DNA of 64,000 bases from Cosmopolites sordidus (taxonomy: Eukaryota > Arthropoda > Insecta > Coleoptera > Curculionidae), in the NCBI GenBank assembly GCA_031761425.1, contig JARFXV010001699.1:284001-348000 (forward strand), given 5' to 3'. Positions 11,747 through 22,859 of this stretch are shown one piece after another. The notes under the pieces are model-generated. The model was not told the origin of the DNA. It saw only the letters and a program-made list of their open reading frames with translations, and did not search any database. Position numbers and translations under genes: made by a program. Numbering within the stretch: the stretch's first letter is position 1; each line of letters starts with the position of its first letter.

Positions 11747-12230
11747 ATGGATTGTTTAACAACAGAGCAACGCTTGCAAATTGTCTAAACTTATTATCAA
11801 AATCAGTGCACCAAACTTATAGATCTCTTCGTGAATTTTATGGTGCACATGATCGCCCAACCGAGTGATGTATCGCGAAAATATTCACAAATTTCGAACG
11901 CAATTCACGCTGCTCGATATTTACACAAAAATAAGACAAAAACCTGCGTGTTCCGAAGAAAATATTGCCAGCAACAGCGGCAATATTTTGCGGCAGTGTT
12001 GGTAAAGATCCTAATTTATCATTTCGGTAATGGGAATCATTACAAAGCAATGATCAATGATTAATTAATTCCGAATTTGAATGGTATTAATCTGGAGGAG
12101 AAGTGACTCCAACAGGACGGCTCCACATGTCATTTGGCCAAGGCAATAATCAATTTATTGAGGAAACAATTCGGTGAGAAAATTAATTCGATTCTCGATT
12201 TAATGCCTTTAGATTATTTTCTTTGAGGTT
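11747..12230 (+). pseudogene. Tc1/mariner-superfamily transposase relic with internal deletion
   Basis: Starts MDCLTTEQRLQIV (N-terminal helix-turn-helix). Later, in other frames, LQQDGSTCHLAKAIINLLR and LDLMPLDYFL match the QQDGAtcHtA and DLTPLDYFLWG catalytic blocks. The span is only ~480 bases, so much of the central part is lost, and stops break it repeatedly. Inactive. Confidence 0.75.
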
Positions 12231-12239
12231 TGTATCAGC

Positions 12240-12690
12240 AAGTATTGGCGTCTTCGAAGCCAACATAACTCAAACAATTGTAGACATCAGACCCCAATTG
12301 CTTAAAAAAATCGTCGGAAATTATATTGACAGAATGCGCTTTGTCCAGAAGTAGCCTTGCAGAAGTACTGAACATCTGAAGGTTGGAACTTTTTGGACCT
12401 TCGTATACCGTATCATGTAACACTAGTTGGTTAGCTAGCGCATTAGGATGCACTGTTACTATTTTCTTGTATCTTTTATTATATTGTTTAACTGACTCTT
12501 TGATGGATGGCATTGGGATGTCTCGATGGATGATGAAATTGGACAGATATCTACGATCATATACATAACTTTGTTCTGAAATCTCTGAAGAACTTCAAAG
12601 TTAGACTCTGCTGCTGATCCCTGAAGTTGAATGCTGTATGCGCAGACATGGGCATATCCAAGTGTTAGCCTAATTGAGGGCAAATCAGGA
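12240..12690 (-). pseudogene. Jockey-type non-LTR retrotransposon 3' coding end
   Basis: Two overlapping minus-strand frames read AYSIQLQGSAAESNFEVLQR then FQNKVMYMIVD, and MPSIKESVKQYNKRY then VTVHPNALANQL. These match the C-terminus of Jockey-like reverse transcriptases (typical: YGIQLWGsa..SNieilQRfQNK and H.dL.IP.vkE.i......HPN.La). A frameshift near 12470 splits the two parts. Confidence 0.72.
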
Positions 12691-12699
12691 AACTCTTAT

Positions 12700-13260
12700 A
12701 GATAAATAATTCAACGCAAATAGAAATGTGCATTTATTAAATTGGGTACTTAAAAAGTAAATTTTACTTCATCTACAATTTCATATTTACAACAGTACAT
12801 AGGCATATGCACATAATTAGCCAACTAAAGCAGTGTTAGCAGATCAGGTACCGGGCCGGGGAGCAGGGGTAGTTGCCCCATGTCCGCTTCTCCTGGGTAC
12901 GCCCATGTCCCCAGACTGGCTTAATTATGACTTTGAAAATAGTATTTTATTATCCAGAGTTAATTTTGATTTCCATCCAATCTGCCTTAATTTTAATCCA
13001 AGCTTTTTACGTTTTGTGAAGATATACTTGGGCCAAGTTAATCGTCAATCCAAATGTATAGCGAGATTTTTTTGTCTTCAGCTTATGGTAATTGGCTGTT
13101 GTTAAGCGTAAGCGATGAGCAAATATCTCTTTTTAGAGTAAAGTAATAAATGGTTTTGTTTCATTAGCCTTTATTCTTCATTGTTTAATCCAGTCTGCAA
13201 TTGTATTCTTGACGACGCGACGTGGGTTGGTATGGCACTAACTATTGTTAGTAGACAGAT
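12700..13260. other. No recognised gene; GC-rich patch at 12835-12920
   Basis: Short GC-rich block (GGGCCGGGGAGCAGGGG region) in otherwise AT-rich DNA; cause unknown. A possible acceptor at 13168-13169 is followed by sequence with no finger pattern. Confidence 0.4.
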
Positions 13261-13261
13261 C

Positions 13262-13262
<1 letters not shown>

Positions 13263-13342
<80 letters not shown>
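13263..13342. repeat. (TA)n microsatellite
   Basis: TA tract. Confidence 0.97.
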
Positions 13343-13345
<3 letters not shown>

Positions 13346-14294
13346 AAATACCACGTTGAAGGTATATACCATAATCTGCCACGTTAGTCCGATGCGGGTA
13401 TACTCCCAAGAGTATATATACTCCAGATTACAATGTTTATTCTATTGATTATAACGCTTCATATAATATCAGAAAAACCTTGGTACTTAGGTCACATAAG
13501 ATGACATGAGCAATATGAACTACTTCAGATATTGTCAGAGGAAGCAATGGAAAGTTAAAGAGGTATCGACAAAAATATACGATCTTGTCTACGAAATATA
13601 AAGAATAGACACAGAAAAACAGAAGCGCTCTAATAGGTGAAGCCCACAATCGAAACTTATATATTATAAAAGTCGCTAACCTTAATATAGATGATACTTA
13701 GGAGGAAGAGTAATATGCTGACCACTTATATCTCTTGTGATCTTATTATTCATAGGTTAATTCTTAAAGTAGTGTCTTTAATGTTAAAACTAAACTAAAG
13801 GATATTTTTCACAAAACCATACCACTTTTTTGTAGCCTTCCGTGAGTTTCATTAACTATATTAACATCATCAGGAGATGACTAAATGCGAACCTTATCTA
13901 ATACATATGTAGTAATTGTGGAAACACATGAGATTGATTAACTGGAAAACAAACAAACGGATCAACAGCAAATTAAAACTCATGGACGCTTAGAAATACA
14001 TTATTCAGTTAAGTCAACCGAGACTAAATTGCTGTAATTCAATTCAAATGCTGTTGTATACAATCGATAATACAACATTAACATTTTAAAAAATATGGCC
14101 TATAACTACAAAGCGGTATTCTTAGCATTCTTAAGGCAAAAGTTTAGTTTTTTTTATCATCTGTGTGTATATTATAATATTCTATTCGAGCAATTATCAA
14201 GCATTTCTGAATAATGTTTTACCGTAATATTATTTTGATATATCAAATATTTTCTTATTGATAATAATAGTAACATTTATTTTTTTATTTTTAG
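13343..14294. other. Non-coding; contains one dispersed-repeat piece
   Basis: Near 13800-13880 a block ending AACATCATCAGGAGATGA matches repeats at 21950, 35210 and 61065. No gene was recognised. The final bases are the T-rich tract and AG used by exon C. Confidence 0.45.
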
Positions 14295-14488
14295 AACAAT
14301 TTTATTACTGCAAAATCTGTGGTAAACGCTACCGAGTAGCTAGATCGTTGTGGAGGCATCAAAAGTACGAATGTCAACAGGAACCGAAATTTAAATGTTC
14401 GCATTGTAATTACAGGGCAAAACATAAAGCAAGTATTGTTAAACATATAATGTCGGTTCATAATAATTTTAAGAATCCATTATGGTAA
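14295..14488 (+). CDS. lola: lola alternative 3' exon C: C2HC/C2H2 zinc-finger pair
   Basis: Acceptor AG at 14293-14294; the exon begins AA then CAA (14297) and stops at TAA 14486-14488, 63 residues. Finger 1: YYCKICGKRY...SLWRHQKYEC (C2HC). Linker QQEPK. Finger 2: FKCSHCNYRA...IVKHIMSVH (C2H2). The tail is only eight residues (NNFKNPLW). AATAAA at 14514-14519. Because the junction codon ends in AA, the last base of the upstream donor exon cannot be T, as that would create a stop. Intact and typical of compact Lola ends. Confidence 0.9.
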
Positions 14489-14520
14489 ACAAGAATGTTA
14501 TACTTATGGACATAATAAAA

Positions 14521-14523
<3 letters not shown>

Positions 14524-14592
<69 letters not shown>
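14524..14592. repeat. (TA)n microsatellite
   Basis: TA tract directly after the exon C polyadenylation signal. Confidence 0.97.
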
Positions 14593-14593
<1 letters not shown>

Positions 14594-14599
14594 TCTGTG

Positions 14600-15459
14600 T
14601 CTTGTTTTTCGTGTAACTTTCTCCAGAATCTAAGTAGACTAAAACAGAAGAGATTTTTTAAATGCCAATGTTTATAGAAAAAATGAGCGAAGACATTCGG
14701 GGATTTAGGCGAGAAAATAAGGGTTGCATGTTTACTAATACCTCTTTAGCAAGGGGGTGGCAATATATTGCATTATTCAAGGCAACATTATGTCTTGAAT
14801 ATAAGGAAAATACTGCCTTGAAGATAAGAAAAAAAACGAAATCATTTTTTCGGTGAATGGTTGAAGTATGCAAAATTAAATATTAGTTACATTTGTTATG
14901 GTGGAAAAATGATAATTATCTTTGAATTTATATTGTTTTACCAAAATAAAAATAACTATATTCTATCTAATATACAATGCCCAGTTCGTACGTCTATAGA
15001 ATTCCTAAGTTTTCGCAGATCTATGTTCTTAATTTAATGTACACTCGGGCCAAAACCTTGGCCATCTCACCAACCTGTATTAAACTCCACAGACCGCACT
15101 AACATCCCTGTACAGTTCACGATCCATGAACTGCAGAGGCAACTTGGCTGGAATATTTTCCCTATCTCTACTCCTTCTGCTAACCCTCCTTAGTTGTTCC
15201 CTACTTTTTCCCTTGGCTCTTCTCTCCTTCGTTTTGAGAAAACCTTCTTTTCTGAAACTCTCTTCCAGTTTTTGTTCCTCAATATCCTGTCCGAATATTT
15301 CTTACTTTATTCATTAGTCACAGACGGTCCCGGTTTATTAGCGGGGCTTAGAGCAGCATTTTATTCTGATTTCCACTCTGCTAAGTGTTATCTCTCTATT
15401 TCTATTACCATACTCTCTATAGAGCTATGAGGGTAGCGTGAAAATTTTTTTTTAAATGA
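14600..15459. other. No recognised gene
   Basis: Contains open frames at 14662-14856 and 15126-15430 but no domain, finger motif or acceptor that would support them. Confidence 0.45.
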
Positions 15460-16180
15460 AATGTTGCCTCTTTTTAATCGAAAATCGATTTATTTTGCAT
15501 CCAAATCTCTTTTTGGTTCAGCAGATTTCGCCTAACGATTTTCCAACTTCTTTATGGCTTTTCCGAAAAGATACGACTTGTCGAAATCTGCAAAATAGTA
15601 ATTGCAATATAGTTCATTTATTGTAATTTTTTTCCAACCAGTTATTTCGTTGTGTTTGGAAAGAAAAAGAAGTCCGGTGAATAAAGTGGATACGGCATCG
15701 GTTCGTATCGCAAATTGGGGAAATTTCAATATTGCAACGGACGGCGTATGGGCAGATGCATTGTTGTTATGAAACTTTTTTCTTTGCCAAATGAGAATGT
15801 TTTTTTATCAACTCTCCGTGAAATTTGACCAACAATGCAACAAACTCTGGTCAAAAAATAGTACCATTTTTCAGGGCATGCTCGACGAGTAAAACCCGCT
15901 TTTTTCGAGCCGGATTTCAAGATTTCATCAACACCTAAGAATTATACATGTCTAAACTCTGCTGTACAGTAATCACTCGCACTGATAGCTTTCCATTGCC
16001 CAAATGTTCGTGTAAGATATTCAGTACTTATTCATTTGAGATGTTTATAATCTCAACAATCTTTTTCACCATTACTCTGCCATTGGCCAATTCCTCCATA
16101 TCATGGATTTTATAGACCAATCTCTGAGTAATGACCCCTCCCCAATGGGGCGTTTTGAGCACGGTGTGTTACTCGTTGGT
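15460..16180 (-). pseudogene. mariner transposase relic
   Basis: Minus strand shows YFADFDKSYLFGKAIKKLE, close to the mariner C-terminal block (ADFDKSYFSEGIKKLE), preceded by pieces such as TRRACPEKWYYFLTRV. At least two frame changes and several stops. The third catalytic region is not clean. Inactive. Confidence 0.7.
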
Positions 16181-16448
16181 TCAAAGACAAAATTCAGTAA
16201 ACCAATTATGAACCTTAACATGTAAAAAAACAGTTATATCTGCTTTCGAAGGCTGGTAAAAGAAACCTAAAACTCCAAATTTATGGAGCGTTACTAGAAA
16301 GGAAAATACATTTCAGAAATGCAATTACTTTAGCGATCACACTGCCCTCTATCGGAAATTAGATGATATTTACATTGCCCTTAAATGTATTCAAATCGAC
16401 AACCTTCAATTGACTTGTTTGTACTGATTTTATCGGTTATTTTTCAAT

Positions 16449-17433
16449 CCTAGAGAATCCTTGATCTCCACATCCACTGCATACTAAGATTTGTTATCTT
16501 CTATATTCCCTTTCCTCAAGATTCTACTCTATTATAAAAGATATCCCAACAAGCACTTCGGGATTTCATTTTTAAATAAAACCAACAATTTTAGAAAAAC
16601 ATCATACTTTTTTAATATGTTAAAAAGTTGAGGCATGACAGTTATATTTTAAAAATAAAATTTTTCAAATGCCCTCCTTGACAGTTTCATCAATCCTAGA
16701 GAATCCTTGATCTCCACATCCACTGCATACTAAGATTTGTTATCTTCTATATTCCCTTTCCTCAAGATTCTACTCTGTTATAAAAGATCTCCCAACAAGT
16801 ACTTCGGGATTTCATTTTTAAATAAAACCAACAATTTTAGAAAAACATCATACTTTTTTAATATGTTAAAAAGTTGAGGCATGACAGTTATATTTTAAAA
16901 ATAAAATTTTTCAAATGCCCTCCTTGACAGTTTCATCAATCTTAGAGAATCCTTGATCTCCACATCCACTGCATACTAAGATTTGTTATCTTCTATATTC
17001 CCTTTCCTCAAGATTCTACTCTGTTATAAAAGATCTCCCAACAAGTACTTCGGGATTTCATTTTTAAATAAAACCAACAATTTTAGAAAAACATCATACT
17101 TTTTTAATATGTTAAAAAGTTGAGGCATGACAGTTATATTTTAAAAATAAAATTTTTCAAATGCCCTCCTTGACAGTTTCATCAATCCTAGAGAATCCTT
17201 GATCTCCACATCCACTGCATACTAAGATTTGTTATCTTCTATATTCCCTTTCCTCAAGATTCTACTCTATTATAAAAGATCTCCCAACAAGTACTTCGGG
17301 ATTTCATTTTTAAATAAAACCAACAATTTTAGAAAAACATCATACTTTTTTAATATGTTAAAAAGTTGAGGCATGACAGTTATATTTTAAAAATAAAATT
17401 TTTCAAATGCCCTCCTTGACAGTTTCATCAAAT
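16449..17433. repeat. Tandem array, four copies of a 246-base unit
   Basis: Units begin at 16449, 16695, 16941 and 17187, each starting C(C/T)TAGAGAATCCTTGATCTC and ending CCTTGACAGTTTCATCAAT. The spacing is exactly 246 each time and copies differ at only a few positions (for example TATCCC versus CTCCC near 16540/16787). No open frame persists. It lies between mariner relics. Confidence 0.97.
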
Positions 17434-17439
17434 CGGAAT

Positions 17440-17960
17440 TCTATGCGTAATATTGTCAATTACAATTTAATACCATTGCGGTTTAATTTCACCGATAACT
17501 TTAGGTCATTAATCTTCTGCGAATTGTTAGAATAGACTTTATCCTTGAGAAAGCCTCACGGAAAAAGCTTAGTTGGTTAGATCGTATGATCTTGCACGCA
17601 TCTGAATATCACCATTTCGACAATTGACGCGGCCAGAAAAAGGTGTCCGTAACAAATTCAAAGTTTCCCTCTCCGTATGACACATGGCACCATCTTGTTG
17701 ATAGAATATATTATTAATGTGCATATTATCCAATTAGCCTATAAAAAGTTTTTTAACATATCGAGGTAGCGCTCACCATTAACATTTACCGCTTCACCGG
17801 TGGAAATGAGTTTTGTCGGAAAACATAATTTTATTGCAAGATTGTTTTCACACAAGCGTACAATTTTCCTAATAAGTTTGCACCATTCTTCTGCAGTAAA
17901 ACGATTCATAATTAAATTGCCGACTCTCTGGATGACACATGCGAGATATAAAATTTTTAG
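17440..17960 (-). pseudogene. Tc1/mariner-superfamily transposase relic
   Basis: Minus-strand pieces ISTGEAVNVNGERYLDMLK (just before the second catalytic Asp), NKMVPCV in the QQDGAxxH position, and FSGRVNCRNGDIQMRARSYD, corresponding to the FPGRVISRrGDinWPPRSCDLTP block. Stops and substitutions at catalytic positions show decay. Confidence 0.72.
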
Positions 17961-18248
17961 GTTAAGTCGTTAAAAAACGACGCTAAATTTAACTCTGGAA
18001 GTACCTATTGGGACACCCCTCAGCATTCTGAATCATGTAGATGAAACTAGAATTACTCCCCATTCGTTATTATCGGGGTTCTTTTCCCAGCATAGAAAAA
18101 TAAATATAATCTTTCAAGATCACAAGGTTAGGTAGTAGGTTAGGCTTTCAAGGCAAAGCCTGGAGTAAAAATATAACCTTTTAGGGTCACACCGATAGAA
18201 AATTTATCCTACTTGAATCCTTCAGTCTGCTTAGATTTTAGGGATCTT

Positions 18249-18898
18249 TAAAGCTGGATCCACACCAATAAAAATTAGCGTTGTGCGGGATTATGTAGTG
18301 TGTGTGCGTGGCAATGTAGACACTCTGACCCACAAAGTCACACACAAATATTTTTGCCGCACAGCACGCACACAAACCATCTGTTCGGTTTTATCGCGAA
18401 CGTCAAAGGAATTTGCGGCGCACAAGATTTGTGTGTGTACGTGTTGTTGAGTGAAATTAATATTTTTAGTTTTAAAAAAGACGTGGCTATATTGAAATGT
18501 ATTATTGAGTAACTCAATGTATTCAAAGCATGTCCATGCTACATTCATAATAAAACAACTTAATGAAGAAAAAAATTAGCAAGTAAAAGCGTTATTGGGT
18601 GAAGCATTTGTACAAAAACAGGAAAGTATAAACTGCATAAAATGGGAAAATACGTATAAACACTGAAAAATATAAAGAACTTTTTTGCTTTTGACTCTTT
18701 GTCACACTTTTGACTCTTTGTATAACCTAATCAAGCATAATCTACAAACATCTCATTGCACACAGACGGAGCGGGGCGTACAGTGCGCACAACGAAAACA
18801 TTTATTGAGTGTGTGTGATAATTTTGCGTTGTAAATATTTTCGCTGCATAGTAAATTCAACACCCACGTAAATTTGTATTAGTGTGGACCCAGCTTAA
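18249..18898. mobile_element. Candidate MITE with terminal inverted repeats
   Basis: The left end AGCTGGATCCACACCAATA and the right end (read inward on the other strand) GCTGGGTCCACACTAATA match over about 25 bases with a few changes. TTAA or TTA-like bases flank both ends (18248-18251 and 18895-18898). The interior is rich in GTGTGTG/CACACA and has no transposase. The superfamily is uncertain; TTAA would suggest piggyBac-type mobilisation. Confidence 0.6.
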
Positions 18899-18932
18899 CG
18901 TGAAAAACTATATACGTATACATACATATATT

Positions 18933-18937
<5 letters not shown>

Positions 18938-19018
<81 letters not shown>
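18938..19018. repeat. (TA)n microsatellite
   Basis: TA tract shortly after the candidate MITE. Confidence 0.97.
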
Positions 19019-19020
<2 letters not shown>

Positions 19021-19679
19021 ATTAATGTTAACATCTAAATGTTGATTTATTACGCTTGTTTACAGGGACTGTTTGAATCGGAGTGACATCTTGATTGTTA
19101 ATATCTTTGCTTACCACTTACCATATTTTATAACATTTTTGTTTCAAGCATTTTTGTTGAAGCGTGGGTTGTGTATTTATAATCTACGTTTTACAGCAGT
19201 AATTTTATCATGAGAACACTTATCTGGTTCTCTGTGTTTTACTTGACAAATAAACATCTAAATTTAGATATGACAACTACCTGAAAACGACTGACTTTTA
19301 AATGATTTTGTTCTATACTTGAGATCTTAGAGTTTCGTGTTTCTGGAAGATTGGTTTTGTATATCCTCAATTTAATGTATGTATTATGAGAAGTATGCAA
19401 AAGGGCAGCTTCTGTTATAGACCCCCTATTATTGGTCTTGCAGCTTTTTGGCGTGGGTTTCACTTTCCATGTCAGCATCATCAGGAAAAAAATCACACTA
19501 AATTTAGATATGATTTGAGAAATGGGCAATGAGAGAGATATTGTAATATTGGTGGTTTTGCTTTTTTTTCACTATGTATTTTTTGACATAATATAACACT
19601 AAAAACTTTTTCTTCCTGGCTTTTTCTGGTTGAATGTATTCTGAAGACTCAGTTTTGGAGAAATAATATTCTTTTCCGA

Positions 19680-20230
19680 CTGGCTTACTTTTGGCTTAAT
19701 GGGTTTTTGAATAGACATAACTGCATAATTTGGACCCAAGAAGATTTTCAAATGATTGAGGAGTTACCTCTTAGTCCTCATAAAGTCATTATTTGGTGTG
19801 GTTCTTGGGCTATGAGGAGTGATAGAATCATCTTTTTTAAACGACGATGGAAGTCGTGTTACTGTTAATGGTGAAGAATATATTTGACCCAATAGATAAA
19901 TGTGTACATAAACAATGTTTTCTTTCAATTCTTTCGAGACCAGATAATCGATTTATTGCAAGAAACGTTTCCTGGGCGCGTTATTTCACTAAATGGAAAT
20001 GTCAATTGGCCACCGAGATCATGCGAACTCACGCTGTTGGATTATTTTTTGTGTCATTATGTTAAATATCTGGTTTACAGAAATAAACCTCGAGCAATTC
20101 TTAACTTTAAACGAAAGATACAGGCCACCATTTGAAATATTTCACGCGATGTGTGTCAGAGTAATCGACAATACTAATTATTACATATACCGGATTATCA
20201 CTTGTAGTTATCATTGTGCCTCATTTTAAA
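19680..20230 (+). pseudogene. Tc1/mariner-superfamily transposase relic
   Basis: Plus-strand pieces EELPLSPHKVIIWCG, IFFKNDDGSRVTVNGEEY and then FPGRVISLNGNVNWPPRSCE with LTLLDYFL give the conserved order KVtVWCg, VTVNGerY, NWPPRSCDLTPLDYFLW. The reading moves between frames; the QQDGA block with the second Asp is missing. Inactive; related in family to 17440-17960 and 32090-33115. Confidence 0.78.
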
Positions 20231-20289
20231 GTTCTGATACTCTTATTGGACAACTTTAAAACTGATTTCATTTTGTTGGAAGTTACTTT

Positions 20290-20480
20290 TTAAACGACCT
20301 ATGGCGATGGTCTGATTGCGGACTATTGTGTTTCTACGGCGGCCAGCGTGGGTTCGACTCCCTTTTTTCGGTATATATGTTTATGTTTCCTTAATTTCTG
20401 TGATAGTCTACCCGGACTTTAAATGGGGCTATTGGAAAGTGTTGACTATTATAAAAATATAGTGGAATTGGAAATGATCT
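20290..20480 (+). repeat. Possible tRNA-derived SINE
   Basis: TATGGCGATGGTCTGATTGC resembles a polymerase III A box, and GTGGGTTCGACTCCC about 45 bases later is a near-perfect B box. No tRNA cloverleaf was evident. A similar head is at 55678. Confidence 0.4.
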
Positions 20481-20552
20481 ATATAACATTAGATAATTGA
20501 CACGCTTTACGATAAATTAAACAAAAAAAGCAAAGTTTGTTTTGTTGTACTA

Positions 20553-21774
20553 GGCTAATTGAAAAGTTCGCGGAGCGGAAGTAATAAAAGAAGTTTTTAG
20601 TTGAAAAAATGATTATATTTTTCCATATATTCTCCCTTAAGCTCAATACATTTTTCCAGCGGTTTCCAGTTCATTTATTCCGTCTCTGAAGTGTGCTATA
20701 ACTTCTTCATTTGATGAAAAACGCTTGCCACGTAGGAACTGAGGTTTAGGAACAGATGAAAGTCAGAGGGGATCTGATCTGGTGAAGATAGTGGATGCTC
20801 CAGCAATTCGTAGTGGAAATCCTTCAATTTGGCCATTGCTCTCTGTCAGCCGGTACATTGTTTTGATGAAATTTGTTTTTTCTTCGCTGAAGCAGGTCTT
20901 TTTTTCACGAATTTTTGCAATCAATTGATCCAAAAGATTTGAAAAATATTTTCCTGTTATTGTTTTACCTGTTTAAAGGCAGTCAATTAACAAAATGCCT
21001 TTTACATCGCAAAAATTGATGCCATAACCCTTTTGGTCGATTTTTACCACTGTGGCTGCTTCGGAGCTCAGTCCACTCTGCGGTTTGTTGTCGCAGTTTA
21101 AGATCATAGTGGTAAGCCTAAGTTTCATCCATAGTTACAAAACGATGTTTGAAAAACATTTTATTATTTTGGAAAAGATCCAAATGTTGATTAGAAAGTT
21201 TTACTCGAAGTCGTTTTTTATTAGAATTTAACAAATGCCGCACTCATCTTACACATAGCTTTCTCAAGGCTAATTCCTTTTTCAAAATATGAATCACCCA
21301 TTGAGCTGAGATGTCCATGACCTTAGTCATTTCACTCAAAGTCAAATATCTGTCATTCATAGCCATATCATGTATAAAATTAATTATTTGTTCAGTAGTT
21401 CCACTTATTGGACGTCCAGAACGAGGATCATCCAGGCTTGTACGACCACGTTGAAACTTACTTTCCCACTTACAAACCATTGCTTGTGAAGGAGCAGACT
21501 CCTCTAATACATTTACCATTTCAGCATGAATTTCCATTGCCTTTAAACTTTCTTTTACAGAGAATTTAATCACTGTACGGTTTTCAATATTTTCCATTGT
21601 AAAAAATAACAGTGATACGTTTTTTTAAGCTGCTGTGTTGTACGAATGAATGACAGATCGACTTGAAGACTTGAAACTTCACACACGTTCTTTGGATGAA
21701 ACTTCAAAATTTAATAGATTATATAGTTCTTTTACTGCTCTACAGATGTCGCTCCGCGAACCTTTCAATTAGCC
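20553..21774 (-). mobile_element. mariner element with both terminal inverted repeats and TA target duplication
   Basis: Complete outline of about 1222 bases: the ends begin GGCTAATTGAAAAGTTCGCG (left) and GGCTAATTGAAAGGTTCGCG (right, complement), one mismatch in about 25, with TA on each side. It carries a decayed minus-strand transposase whose first 117 codons (21597-21244) are open and hold the helix-turn-helix region, including MVCKWESKFQRGRTSLDDPR and SGRPISGTTEQIINFI. The downstream catalytic part is visible only as fragments (a DET-like and an NNVPADRE segment) in mixed frames. So it is non-autonomous. Confidence 0.9.
21244..21597 (-). pseudogene. mariner transposase N-terminal part
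   Basis: Open frame starting MENIENRTVIKFSVKESLKA inside the element above. It covers the paired helix-turn-helix DNA-binding region that recognises the inverted repeats; it ends at a stop before the catalytic domain, so no active transposase can be made from it alone. Confidence 0.8.
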
Positions 21775-21899
21775 TAGAACTTAGGACATTTCCAAAACTT
21801 AAACTAATCAAGAGAAATCGTTTTCTATGTTTCAAAATATTTTATGCAACAATATACTATTTTATAAAGTTAAACTAAATTTTGAAAATCCCATTTTGA

Positions 21900-22390
21900 T
21901 GTGAAGAATTTGTGAACATGCTTTATATATGTTTTAACGAAAAAATTAATTCGAGGAGATTTATCACTAAGCTCCAAATCAGTTTTTTAACTTCTCGACG
22001 CACTTTTTGCTCACCATGTTAATATTATCAGGAGATGTTTCAGTATAATATCTGATGATCAGGGGATGATTCAATAGATTGAATTATCTTCTGGCAAGAA
22101 GCTGATACATCGGGACTATATGGTGGATGATACATCATTCAGCAAAATTGTAATGTACAGAAGGTTGCTGCATATAGTATTAATATTCTTAGAACTCTCT
22201 CTATCTCAAACAGTCCTTAATTCTAGACACAAATTGAAATAAATATGTGAAATGTAAAAAAATAGTATTTATGAAATAAAAATATTCCCTCTTGAAACGA
22301 TCACTTTGAAGTTTAATTATTTTCAAGTAAATGGTAAAGATATCACCTAAAATACTTTAACAGTGAATGTCTTACTGATTTTTATTATCC
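21900..22390. other. Dispersed repeat piece, then non-coding
   Basis: At 21950-22040 GAGGAGATTTATCACTAAGC ... CTTCTCGACGCAC ... ATTATCAGGAGATG matches a repeat family also seen at 13800, 35210, 41660 and 61065. The rest is AT-rich and leads to the exon D acceptor. Confidence 0.55.
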
Positions 22391-22401
22391 TTTGATTTTA
22401 G

Positions 22402-22607
22402 GTATGAGATATCAGTGTCCGGGTTGTAGTAAATCCTATACGTTAGTGAAGAATCTCAAACGACATATGTCTGTGGAATGTCAAAAAGAGAAGAGATTCA
22501 AGTGTACCTTTTGTACGAATTCATACTATTACAGAACGGACTTGAGGAATCATATGCATCGCGTACACGATGTCATAGTTGATTTGAATAACGTCTATTA
22601 TAGATAA
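22402..22607 (+). CDS. lola: lola alternative 3' exon D: C2HC/C2H2 zinc-finger pair
   Basis: Acceptor AG at 22400-22401 after TTTGATTTT; the exon begins GT then ATG (22404), an internal Met rather than a start, and ends at TAA 22605-22607, 67 residues. Finger 1: YQCPGCSKSY...NLKRHMSVEC (C2HC). Linker QKEKR. Finger 2: FKCTFCTNSY...DLRNHMHRVH (C2H2). Tail DVIVDLNNVYYR. AATAAA at 22716-22721. All metal ligands are present. It is the immediate upstream neighbour of the homeodomain exon. Confidence 0.9.
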
Positions 22608-22859
22608 TTTTTTGTTCTTTATAAAAGAGTTCAGATTTTTCATTAGATATATTTTCTCTAAAAGGAAACGTTCTTATCTTCTATCCAGGGTTTTAAAATA
22701 TGTAGTGCAGTCGAAAATAAATTGATGCAATGTTTCCTTTATGATTACAACAAATTGTACGTCAAAGTGTAAGAAAATATTTCCCCAAATGATATAAGCG
22801 AATGTTGGAATATCTTCATTTGTTTAACCTGTAATGTTTAATACATTTTATACAGGGTG

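Noticed and set aside
12835..12920. GC-rich patch as a possible CpG promoter
   Set aside because: Too short, and no transcription-start motif or gene follows.
15126..15430. Leucine-rich overlapping frames that might suggest a membrane protein
   Set aside because: Pyrimidine-rich sequence gives Leu/Ser/Phe codons in every frame; no start context, no family resemblance.
18300..18548. Overlapping frames in the candidate MITE
   Set aside because: Derived from GT/CA-rich inverted sequence; both strands are open equally.
20290..20380. Possible functional tRNA gene
   Set aside because: Polymerase III-like boxes are present but I could not fold an acceptor stem or anticodon arm; a SINE head fits better.
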